64,000 nucleotides of DNA, from contig OZ244830.1 of the NCBI GenBank assembly GCA_965220425.1, positions 4,650,001 to 4,714,000 on the forward strand, in the 5' to 3' direction. The translations under genes were made by a program, and so were the position numbers. The notes under the pieces were generated by a model. That model did not search any database. It was given only the letters and a program-made list of their open reading frames with translations, and was not told the origin of the DNA. Shown one piece after another: positions 16,855 to 24,695 of this stretch (positions within the stretch are counted from its first letter, which is position 1; each line of letters opens with the position of its first letter). Source of the stretch: Azophilus sp965220425. Its GTDB lineage: Bacteria; Pseudomonadota; Gammaproteobacteria; Pseudomonadales; Azotimanducaceae.

Positions 16855-16945
16855 GTTCGATCGCCTCTTTAATCAGCCTCAATTCGTTTGCGGTTTCGGC
16901 GTTTCGATTACGGTATACACATTCGCAGAATACGGCAATGCCGTA
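16847..16945 (-). pseudogene. Possible remnant of a RelE/HigB-type toxin C-terminus
   Basis: Reading the minus strand into the XRE gene gives YGIAVFCECVYRNRNAETA followed by NELRLIKEAIERD and a TAG stop that overlaps the XRE start. The helix-rich charged tail and the coupling resemble the end of NadT/HigB toxins. There is no start codon: the frame closes with a TGA about 20 codons further upstream. The family assignment is tentative. Confidence 0.35.
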
Positions 16946-17105
16946 TCGCCGGCAGTGCGACTTCTGCCAAGGGATCGTGGGAATCCTTCTGTTCTGAGCC
17001 TGAGCCGCTCACCGAGGCGATAGTACGATTGGGCTTAAGTCCCGCTCGGCAATCCCGTCGATTCGCGGGTACTATTCCGAAGATAAGAATACGGGAGGCA
17101 TCCAC

Positions 17106-18803
17106 ATGGACCGACGCAGAGTTTCGAAGGACCCTTCCGCGCGAGTTCCTCATGGTGGAAACGCCCGATCTGCATCAAGGACGGGTCCGGACTGGCGCTC
17201 GCTGGCGAAAGTGGACACCAAACCTCTCGAGCCAGTCGAGGCCCATGTTCACGCTAGCGGCAGGAAGGAGATGGTTTGCTCCCAGCACCCGCTGGCAACG
17301 GACGCGGCGCTCTGGGCCTTGCAATGCGGGGGAACCGCCGCAGATGCCTTTATCACCGCCGCGCTGGCCCACTGTGTGCTGGAGCCCACCATGACAAGCC
17401 TGGGCGGTGCCTTCTGGATCAACTATTGGGATGCGCGTAAGGGTCAACTGTTCGGCTCGGACGGTGCCTTTGCTTTTCCCGAAGCCTTGCCCGCCGAAGT
17501 GCCCTACGACGAACAGAAGGCATGGACCGGCTGGGCCACCATGGTGCCGGGATACGTGCGCGGGATGGAACTCGCGCACAAGACCTGGGGTCGTCTGCCG
17601 TGGTACGAGCTATTCGAGCCCGCCATCGCATTCGCGGAAGACGGATTCGTGATCGACCACCAGCTATGGGGTTGGACTTTCGATCACCGTGAACTCGTAG
17701 GACGTTTCCCCGGCGTCGGCCGGGAGACCTGGTTTCCCAAGGGCCATATGCTTGGCGTGGGCGATGTCCTTCGCAACCCCCATCTCGCCCAAACTCTGCG
17801 GCGTTTGCGGGACGAGGGTGCGGACTATTTCTACACTGGACCTTTCGCCAGGAAGCTGGTGGAAGACGTCGCCAAACATGGCGGTGCGATCTCGCTGGCG
17901 GACTTGAGGAACTTCCGTGCGGCCATGACGGAGGGCTGGACTCCGAGTCTGGACACCGGCGGCTCCAGTTACCGGGAATACCTGGTTGGCCCGCCTTCGA
18001 TCACCATGATTCAACTGGCGTTCAATCTCTTCGAGGCGGGCGACCTGCGCGCCATGGGCCACCCCTCCGAAAACGCTGATGCCCTCTATTACCAAATACG
18101 GATAATGCAGGAAATCTGGTCCCATGGTTTGACCAATCAAACCGGTGATTTCTCATCATTCAGCGCCTTCTCCGACAGTGACTGGCATCAACGGAGTATT
18201 TCGAAAGAATTCGCCCGGAGTCTGTGGCGGGAAATAGAGACAAGTCCACCGCGCCCGTTCAGTGGTTACGATGCCGGCACCTGCGCCCTCACCATCGTTG
18301 ATGCTGAAGGCAACATTGCGAGCGGCGACCATTCGACCTCCTCGACTTCCTACGGGTCCGGCATCAATGTGGAAGGCGTTATCCTCAATCGCGCGGTTTT
18401 CGGCCGCAAGTACGAGTTGCCGCGGGGAACCTCCACCTCGGCCTGGCTGTTTCAAGATGGCAAGCCCGCATTCGTCATGGCAACACCGAGCCGCTCGTTT
18501 ACCGAATGCGTACTGCAGGTGACCGCCAATGTGGCGGATTACGGCATGTCGCTAGCCGACGCGGTAAAGCCTCCGCGTTTTGGCCACCCCCATCCCGGTC
18601 TGGGGGCAATCGAGATCGAAGGCGACTTTCCGGACAGCATCCTGGCCGAAGTGCAGCACCGCGGCATCGACGTCTTCCCTGTATCGCCAATGGAAATGAA
18701 TATGGGCAGTGCCCAGGCCGTTCTCATATCGGAAGATGGACTGATCGAGGGTGTGGCCGATCCGCGAAGGCGCGGCAAGGCAGCCGGTACAAACGGCGCC
18801 TGA
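17106..18803 (+). CDS. Gamma-glutamyltransferase family (Ntn hydrolase) enzyme, cytoplasmic type
   Basis: A 565-residue protein with GGT-fold landmarks: VCSQHPLATDAALWALQCGG near 57-76, TSLGGAFW near 99, ADYFYTGPFA near 240, and the processing site DAGTCALTIVDAEGN, whose Thr392 aligns with the catalytic, self-cleaving Thr391 of E. coli GGT; HSTSSTSYGSGINVEGVILN follows as expected. The HYS part of the classic TTHYSVVD is ALT here. No signal peptide is visible, unlike periplasmic GGTs, so it should act in the cytoplasm on gamma-glutamyl or related amide bonds. It has GGGAGG eight bases before the ATG. It is transcribed opposite to the peptide-utilisation genes that follow. Confidence 0.85.
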   Translation: MDRRRVSKDPSARVPHGGNARSASRTGPDWRSLAKVDTKPLEPVEAHVHASGRKEMVCSQHPLATDAALWALQCGGTAADAFITAALAHCVLEPTMTSLGGAFWINYWDARKGQLFGSDGAFAFPEALPAEVPYDEQKAWTGWATMVPGYVRGMELAHKTWGRLPWYELFEPAIAFAEDGFVIDHQLWGWTFDHRELVGRFPGVGRETWFPKGHMLGVGDVLRNPHLAQTLRRLRDEGADYFYTGPFARKLVEDVAKHGGAISLADLRNFRAAMTEGWTPSLDTGGSSYREYLVGPPSITMIQLAFNLFEAGDLRAMGHPSENADALYYQIRIMQEIWSHGLTNQTGDFSSFSAFSDSDWHQRSISKEFARSLWREIETSPPRPFSGYDAGTCALTIVDAEGNIASGDHSTSSTSYGSGINVEGVILNRAVFGRKYELPRGTSTSAWLFQDGKPAFVMATPSRSFTECVLQVTANVADYGMSLADAVKPPRFGHPHPGLGAIEIEGDFPDSILAEVQHRGIDVFPVSPMEMNMGSAQAVLISEDGLIEGVADPRRRGKAAGTNGA

Positions 18804-18910
18804 CTCACGAATTTCGATGCGACCGGAGGAGATCATCGGAAACTCCGTTGTAGCTCTGGCAGGTTAGCAGGTGACCTCTCTCATAAAGAGCGCAGAACCC
18901 GCAGATTCCC

Positions 18911-20680
18911 TTATCGAGCGACGGGAAGTTCAATTCTCGAAAGACAGGGCGCACTCCGATGCAGGTTGACGATTGGCCGTCCGGTCGCCGGCACACGTAC
19001 GAAGGTGTCCCTGTCATGGCCCGCAATGGCAACGCGTATCGCGTATCCTGCAGGTATCCGAACCGATGTCGGAAACAGCTTGAAGGCAAGCTCGGCGATT
19101 CTTCCCGGAGCGAGCGGCATGGCATCCTTGCTCAGATAGGAGTGATAGGGCCCGAATGTCTCGTAAGGCGGCGGGTCCGCCGAAATCTTGCGGTGAATCG
19201 CCCGCAACATCCCTTCCGTCAGGTAATGGACCCTTCCGTCCGGGGCCAGCGTCTCAAGGTACACAATGAAAGCACCGTCTTCGTGCGTGGAGCTCGCGAA
19301 CAACCGTATGATGGCGTGACCGGTGATTTCGAGAGCTTCCTCGAGAGGCGCGGAGGTATAACAAAGCAGTTGTCGGTCGACCTCCCTGCGGTCCGGATAG
19401 TCGACATCGGTGCCACCGAAGGACGTGGTCCATCGCGTTGACTTTCCGGTTCCAACCCTGAAATTCACCTCGTAGGCATCGAACTGACCGGTCTTCCGGG
19501 AAGCGGCAGGGACCAGGCGTTGATTTTCACCAAGATAGTAGGCTCGATACTCAACGTTCTCGGGAGGCCAGACGTCGGTGCTCTTCCAGCGATCCTCGCC
19601 CATGGTGAAATACCTGACGCAACGCGGCGCCGGCTCAACTGCGCCTCCCTCTTCGACGTATCGACCCAGGAAGGCGAAAACTTGTTGCCACTGCTCGTCA
19701 ACCGATGGTTCCACCGGCGTCGAAGGGGCCTCGTATACGTGAGCTGTCCTAAAGGCGCCATGATTCCAAGGACCGATCAGGGTCACATTGGGCGCATCGA
19801 AGGTCGCGAAACGCGCCAAGGCGCCGTCTGCCGTGCCTGAGTCAAGCCAACCGGCCCAATGCATCATGGGAAGGCGTGCGGCTTCGATCTCCTTGCGATA
19901 GGTAAACAGCGGTCGTCTCGCAATCCACTCTCCCGTACCGGCAGCACCGCCAAGATCGTCCCGGTAAAGCCATTCGCGGCCATGGTCGACAAAGTAGACA
20001 TTGTCCCGATGTTGCGCCAAGGCTTCGCGCAGCAGGCCCAGGTCCTTGTCGCCTTCAACCGGCTTGATCCCCCGCGTCTGCTTCAGGCCGGGCATATCCC
20101 GAATCTTGCGCAGCGCAGTTACATCGTTCCGATCGAGCGCCTTTACGAAATCACCCCAAGCGGTGAGATATTTCGCGCTTTGCAGCCCACCTGGAAAATG
20201 TATCTGCGCGTAGTTGTCTAAGTCCGTGAATCTCGGAGTGGCGGCTTTCAATGCAGGGTGATTGGGTGCCGCCGCCAGTTCCGCGGTGTTCCCGGTATAA
20301 GAGATGCCATCCGTGGCAATGCGGCCGTTTGACCAGTCTTGTTTGCCGAGCCAGTCAACGATCTCGCCCGAGTCCCAAACCTCCTCGTCCGGATACTCGA
20401 TCAGGCGTTTACCAAAGGATGCTCCCGAACCGCGAACATCGACGTGCGCAAACGCATAGCCCGCCGAGTTGATCCGTTCTCCGAGACTCATTCGCGACGG
20501 GGACGGTTCCTCATCGGTCAGGCCGGCTCTCCAGTAGCGCGTGAACCAGACGATGGTTCCAACTTTTTCCCCTCGCGCAACCGCGTCCGGCAACCAGAGT
20601 TCAACGGCAATTCGCACGCCGTCCCGCATGGTCACATACGCACTGCGCTGCAGCGACGGCGGACCCTCGCTGCTCGTCAT
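18911..20680 (-). CDS. CocE/NonD family alpha/beta hydrolase (S15-like), copy 1
   Basis: A 589-residue enzyme of the X-Pro dipeptidyl-peptidase/cocaine-esterase family. YVTMRDGVRIAVELWLP starts the alpha/beta domain; the nucleophile is S127 in DGISYTG, the acid D280 in GWLDSGTADG and the base H307 in GPWNHG. The C-terminal half is the jelly-roll PepX_C domain. Members cleave X-Pro dipeptides, amino-acid esters or acyl amides. There is no signal peptide, so it is cytoplasmic. It lies 53 bp downstream of pip and is the last gene of the CPBP-pepF-pip-cocE run. It is clearly paralogous to the protein at 28689-30473. Confidence 0.9.
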   Translation of the reverse strand: MTSSEGPPSLQRSAYVTMRDGVRIAVELWLPDAVARGEKVGTIVWFTRYWRAGLTDEEPSPSRMSLGERINSAGYAFAHVDVRGSGASFGKRLIEYPDEEVWDSGEIVDWLGKQDWSNGRIATDGISYTGNTAELAAAPNHPALKAATPRFTDLDNYAQIHFPGGLQSAKYLTAWGDFVKALDRNDVTALRKIRDMPGLKQTRGIKPVEGDKDLGLLREALAQHRDNVYFVDHGREWLYRDDLGGAAGTGEWIARRPLFTYRKEIEAARLPMMHWAGWLDSGTADGALARFATFDAPNVTLIGPWNHGAFRTAHVYEAPSTPVEPSVDEQWQQVFAFLGRYVEEGGAVEPAPRCVRYFTMGEDRWKSTDVWPPENVEYRAYYLGENQRLVPAASRKTGQFDAYEVNFRVGTGKSTRWTTSFGGTDVDYPDRREVDRQLLCYTSAPLEEALEITGHAIIRLFASSTHEDGAFIVYLETLAPDGRVHYLTEGMLRAIHRKISADPPPYETFGPYHSYLSKDAMPLAPGRIAELAFKLFPTSVRIPAGYAIRVAIAGHDRDTFVRVPATGRPIVNLHRSAPCLSRIELPVAR

Positions 20681-20733
20681 CGACCCTGAGCGCCTGTCAT
20701 GGAGAACGGAGGGTTGCTACCGGTGCAATTGCA

Positions 20734-21693
20734 CTATGACCATCTGGTTTCGCGAAACCAGTCAGTGGCGCCAATAATCGCGTTGCCCAGCAAGGGGTCA
20801 TTCCACCGATGTCCCGCTACGGGAACTATCTTGAGTTGGGCATCGGGCCAGGCCCTATGCAGATCGTAGGCAGCGTGGGGGGGTGTGCACATGTCGAATC
20901 GACCGTTGATGATGAAACCCGGAATTCCACGCAGGCGCGGAGCGTCTTCAACCAGTTGCCCCTCGTTCAGGAAGAAGCAATTGCTATCGTAATGGGCGAA
21001 TATGCGCGCCATGGTCAGCGTGTTCCTATCGGCTGCAATACTGCCGATAAAGTTCTCGTCGGGCCAGACATCGAGAGTCTGTGCCTCGTAGCACATCATC
21101 GCGACGGCGGCCGGTGCATGAATGCGCGGGTCGGGGTCCAGCACGCGCTTCACGTAGTTTTCTCTCAATGCAGCGCGCTCATCCGGCGGCAAAAAGTCCC
21201 GAAACGCTGTCCAGACCTCGGGATAGACGAAGCGCACGCCCTCCCACCACCACCAGGCGTCGATGTTTCGGGACAAGGTCACACCGGTGACAATCACCCC
21301 GGAGCAGGATTCCGGATAGGCCTGCGCGTAGGCCAAGGCAAGTGTGCTTCCCCAGGAGCCCCCGAGAACGAGCCATTTTTCGATATCGAGATGCTTGCGC
21401 AGCCGCTCCATGTCTTCGATGAGATGACTCGTCGTATTGTTGTTGAGCTCCCCCACCGGGGTGGAACGATGACAGCCCCTCTGTTCAAACAGTATGGCGC
21501 GATAGTGGTCTGGGTCTGCGAGTTGGCGGTAGTAATCCCGGATTCCGCCGCCCGGTCCGCCGTGCAGAATGACAATCGGCGGGCCTCCCCTCGCGCCGGA
21601 TTCCTCCCAATAGAGCGCATGAATCTCATCCACCTGGAGCCTTCCGGACTTGACGGGCGCAACGGGTGGGTAAAACGCAGAGTCGAGCCGCAT
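20734..21693 (-). CDS. pip: Prolyl aminopeptidase (proline iminopeptidase)
   Basis: A 319-residue alpha/beta hydrolase. YPPVAPVKSGRLQVDEIHALYWEESG opens the protein as in Pip; HGGPGGG near 44-50 forms the oxyanion hole, the nucleophile is S113 in GGSWGSTLALAYAQ, and the catalytic Asp and His regions are INGRFDMCTPP and VAGHRWND near the C-terminus. The enzyme removes N-terminal proline from peptides in the cytoplasm (family S33). The ATG at 21693 matches the family start; a GTG at 21717 would overlap the end of pepF by 11 bp. Either way it is translationally close-coupled to pepF. Confidence 0.93.
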   Translation of the reverse strand: MRLDSAFYPPVAPVKSGRLQVDEIHALYWEESGARGGPPIVILHGGPGGGIRDYYRQLADPDHYRAILFEQRGCHRSTPVGELNNNTTSHLIEDMERLRKHLDIEKWLVLGGSWGSTLALAYAQAYPESCSGVIVTGVTLSRNIDAWWWWEGVRFVYPEVWTAFRDFLPPDERAALRENYVKRVLDPDPRIHAPAAVAMMCYEAQTLDVWPDENFIGSIAADRNTLTMARIFAHYDSNCFFLNEGQLVEDAPRLRGIPGFIINGRFDMCTPPHAAYDLHRAWPDAQLKIVPVAGHRWNDPLLGNAIIGATDWFRETRWS

Positions 21694-21706
21694 CTGCCTT
21701 GCCAAG

Positions 21707-23593
21707 CTAACGAACACCGGCCAAGGTCAGGCATGGCCCCATTTCCTCTGAAAGGCGCTTCATTTCCTCCAAGCGCCGCCCGAACCCATCAATGGTTTCC
21801 TGCCAGAATCGAGGGCCCCGAAGATCAATGCCGAGGCCCTCAAGCACGGATTCCTCGACGCCCGCGCGGCCGGTGAGCTCGAGAAACTTATCGTATCGCT
21901 GCTGAAAGCCCGGCTCCTCTCGCGTGAATCTGTCGGCGATACCCGCCGAAAGCAGGTAGCCCACAATATAGGGAAAGTTGTAGAAAGGCGCGCCCGCCAA
22001 GTAGAAATGGGGTATGGCTGCCCATGCCATCCGATCGAAAGCGTCGGCTCGCGTTGACTCCGATTCCGGCGTGTCCCCGGCCAGGGAATCTCCAAACCAT
22101 TTGCGGTAACCGGTCGCCATCAACTCCTTCAGCCGGGCCACGCTCAGCTCGCCCTCTCCGCGCTCGTTGTACAGAGCCGTTTCAAATTCGTAATCGCGAG
22201 GAATTCGCAACAGGTAATTGACGACGGTATCGAGCTGTATGCCCAGCACGAGAAATCTCAGCGTCAAGCCAACTTCAGGGTGATTGAGGAAGTGGTTGCG
22301 CACCAGGGCTTCCGCGACCAGTGCGGCCGTCTCCGCCATCGGCGCCGTTGCCTGTCTCTCCCAATAGCGGTTGGCATACATGATCTGATTGTGATACGCA
22401 TGTCCCAGTTCGTGGGCCAGGCAGGAGAGATCGTTGTAGGTTCCCTTATACGGCAGAAAAACCGCGGATCGCCTTGAACGGGGGAAGGATGCGCAAAACC
22501 CCAAAGTGAATTTGCCCTCTCCTATGCCTGTTTCAACCCAATGGGAATCAAACGCCTTTCTCGCGAATCGTGCCATGGGCTGGTGAGCCCGCGCAAACCC
22601 ATCCAGAATGATTGTCATCGCATCGTGCAAGGGTCTTGCAGAAGCCTCTCGAACCGGCAGGGGTGCGGAGCGGTCATAGATTCCCAAGCGTTCAAAACCC
22701 AATATTCGCGCCTTGAGCCTGAGCCAGGATTGGGCCGTCTCGCGATTTTTCAGAACGACCCGCATCATCTGGTCGACCGTTTCGCGATCCATCTCCGCAT
22801 CTTGCATTGGCACATCGAGAAAATGGCCGTATCCCCGTCGCTTCCAAAGCGTAAGACGTGCTCCGGCGATGCCATTGAGGCAGCCGGCGAAGGCCACTTC
22901 ATTGGCTTCGCGAATGCGAGTGCTGCCCCGAAAGGCTTCTTTGCGAATGACCGGGTCCGGTTGGGAAAGCAGGGAGTACAGCTCTGAAAGGGCAGTGTCT
23001 ATCGGCTCGCCATCCGCTCCTTGCACCGGGAATACCAACCTGCCGTTAATCGCGTTATAGAGTCGAGTCCAGGCCGCAAGCCCACTGCTTTCCAGTTCAA
23101 TTGCGAGCGCCTCTTCTCCCTCGCTCATGCGCAGTTGCGCATCGCGCCGCTCTTTTCCCAGATAGTGTCCCGCGCTTCGAAGTTCCGGTGATTGAGTCAG
23201 AGCTTCAAACGATTCCCTCGAAACCAATCGCAACAAGCTCCCCACTTGCTGTCGAACAGGCAATACGGCCAGCCTGACCCTGGCGAGTGTGTTCTGCACT
23301 TCGTCGACCACCTGTGCATCGGCGTGCTCTCCAACAACGCAGAAGACATATGAGTGCACTTGATGGTATCGCTCCTCAAGCTGCTCGAAGTCGAGCAGCA
23401 GGGCGACAATTTCGCTTTGCTCCGGCTGCGGGTCCGCATTTTCTTGCAAGGCCTTTGCCCGCTCTTCGATTTCCGCATAATCGCAGGCTAGAGATTCCGC
23501 GTATTGGAAGATGGATTGGCCGTCAGGAAGTGCGGCAATTTCCGGCAGGTTCCAGTGACTGATTTCCAGATTCAGTTCAACGCCCGGCAGCAT
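21707..23593 (-). CDS. pepF: M3-family oligoendopeptidase (PepF-like)
   Basis: A 628-residue zinc metallopeptidase. The HExxH zinc site is H394-E395-L-G-H398 in SCLAHELGHAYHNQ, and the third ligand Glu lies in the MAETAALVAEALV stretch about 25 residues later. The long helical N-terminal half is typical of oligoendopeptidase F, which cuts imported peptides of roughly 7-20 residues. No signal peptide is seen. It overlaps the CPBP gene by 17 bp upstream and adjoins pip downstream, so the three should be one translational unit. No frameshift is seen. Confidence 0.92.
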   Translation of the reverse strand: MLPGVELNLEISHWNLPEIAALPDGQSIFQYAESLACDYAEIEERAKALQENADPQPEQSEIVALLLDFEQLEERYHQVHSYVFCVVGEHADAQVVDEVQNTLARVRLAVLPVRQQVGSLLRLVSRESFEALTQSPELRSAGHYLGKERRDAQLRMSEGEEALAIELESSGLAAWTRLYNAINGRLVFPVQGADGEPIDTALSELYSLLSQPDPVIRKEAFRGSTRIREANEVAFAGCLNGIAGARLTLWKRRGYGHFLDVPMQDAEMDRETVDQMMRVVLKNRETAQSWLRLKARILGFERLGIYDRSAPLPVREASARPLHDAMTIILDGFARAHQPMARFARKAFDSHWVETGIGEGKFTLGFCASFPRSRRSAVFLPYKGTYNDLSCLAHELGHAYHNQIMYANRYWERQATAPMAETAALVAEALVRNHFLNHPEVGLTLRFLVLGIQLDTVVNYLLRIPRDYEFETALYNERGEGELSVARLKELMATGYRKWFGDSLAGDTPESESTRADAFDRMAWAAIPHFYLAGAPFYNFPYIVGYLLSAGIADRFTREEPGFQQRYDKFLELTGRAGVEESVLEGLGIDLRGPRFWQETIDGFGRRLEEMKRLSEEMGPCLTLAGVR

Positions 23594-24560
23594 GGCCGCC
23601 CTCGGTCGAGCGCCGGCCCAGTTCCGGCCCGGCTTTCCACAGAATCAAGAACGCCAACAACAATACGATCCAGGAGCGAAAGTCACCAAAATCGTTCCAG
23701 GAAAGTGTTTCGTAAGCCAGCCCGCTCGACATGTGCACGTACAGGCAATGAATCATGATGGCAGGTATTACGCTGCCACCGGTACGATTGAAGAAGTAGG
23801 TGATGACGATCGACAAGCCAATCAGCGCTACCGTGAACACCACGAGAAAAAGGATGTATTCGCCGAAGGGCAGGCTGATCATATAAGACGCCACGTCCCT
23901 CGGAACGTGCCACATAGACCAGAGAATGCCCAGCAATATGCTTGCATTCAATGGGCTTTGCAGGCGATCAATAAGCCGCGGCAAGGCGAATCCACGCCAA
24001 CCGAGTTCTTCCAGCAACCCTCCTTCACGAAGAAAAGCGCCAATGAGAAAGTACAACAAAAATAGCCACAGGGTGGACCCGATTCGCGGACCGATTTCGT
24101 CAAGCGCCTGCTCACCACCATGAATCCAGCTCACCAAAGCGAAATAGCATGTGAACCCCATGAAGAGCGCGACGATCAGACCGTACACCTTCAGCCCTTC
24201 CCGCCAGGTCACGCCTTCGCGCCAGGGTTTCAGGCGGTCAAGGAGTTGCCTGAGCCCCACGCGGCCGGAGATCAGCAGAACGATGACAACCGCGGCAATG
24301 CTCGGCGCGGCCGCGTAAGGCAGTGCAAACCCTACCGCGGGCTCTTCGAAACTCATGCGCAGCAAGGTCAATACATTGATGTTGTCGATTCCAAGCCGTT
24401 CCTGAAGCTCCCAGATGAGTGCATAGAAGTTGATCGGCTCCGAGCCATCTCCCGACTTCGCCAGCGCTACGAAATAGCGGCCGGCGCCGACCAGGCTTGC
24501 GAGGCCAAACGCGAGGGCGTAGAAGGAGACAAGCGGATAGCGGCGAATAGTCTGCAACAT
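23577..24560 (-). CDS. CPBP-family intramembrane metalloprotease
   Basis: A 327-residue membrane protein with about eight hydrophobic segments and the three CPBP/Abi motifs: EELGWRGFALPRL (double Glu, near 190), WSMWHVP (near 220) and IMIHCLY (near 272). CPBP enzymes cleave substrates within membranes, process CAAX-like tails or act in bacteriocin maturation and self-immunity. Its overlap with pepF suggests a role in handling the same peptide, for example removing a leader or protecting against a peptide toxin. The start ATG at 24560 is directly followed by the first hydrophobic helix region. Confidence 0.86.
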   Translation of the reverse strand: MLQTIRRYPLVSFYALAFGLASLVGAGRYFVALAKSGDGSEPINFYALIWELQERLGIDNINVLTLLRMSFEEPAVGFALPYAAAPSIAAVVIVLLISGRVGLRQLLDRLKPWREGVTWREGLKVYGLIVALFMGFTCYFALVSWIHGGEQALDEIGPRIGSTLWLFLLYFLIGAFLREGGLLEELGWRGFALPRLIDRLQSPLNASILLGILWSMWHVPRDVASYMISLPFGEYILFLVVFTVALIGLSIVITYFFNRTGGSVIPAIMIHCLYVHMSSGLAYETLSWNDFGDFRSWIVLLLAFLILWKAGPELGRRSTEGGHAAGR

Positions 24561-24695
24561 GTGACGCCGTCCTTAGCTGGTAAAGCATTGCCGAGCAGCT
24601 CCATAGCGCCAAGCATACCGCCATGGCGTGCGATCAACACCGGTTCTTTGCGGCACAGCAAGTCTGACGGTGGGCGATCCCCGATCAGGCGCTTT

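Noticed and set aside
17106..18803. Cys as catalytic nucleophile of the gamma-glutamyltransferase-like enzyme
   Set aside because: Alignment to the E. coli processing site (TTHYSVVD) puts Thr392, not the following Cys, at the nucleophile position.
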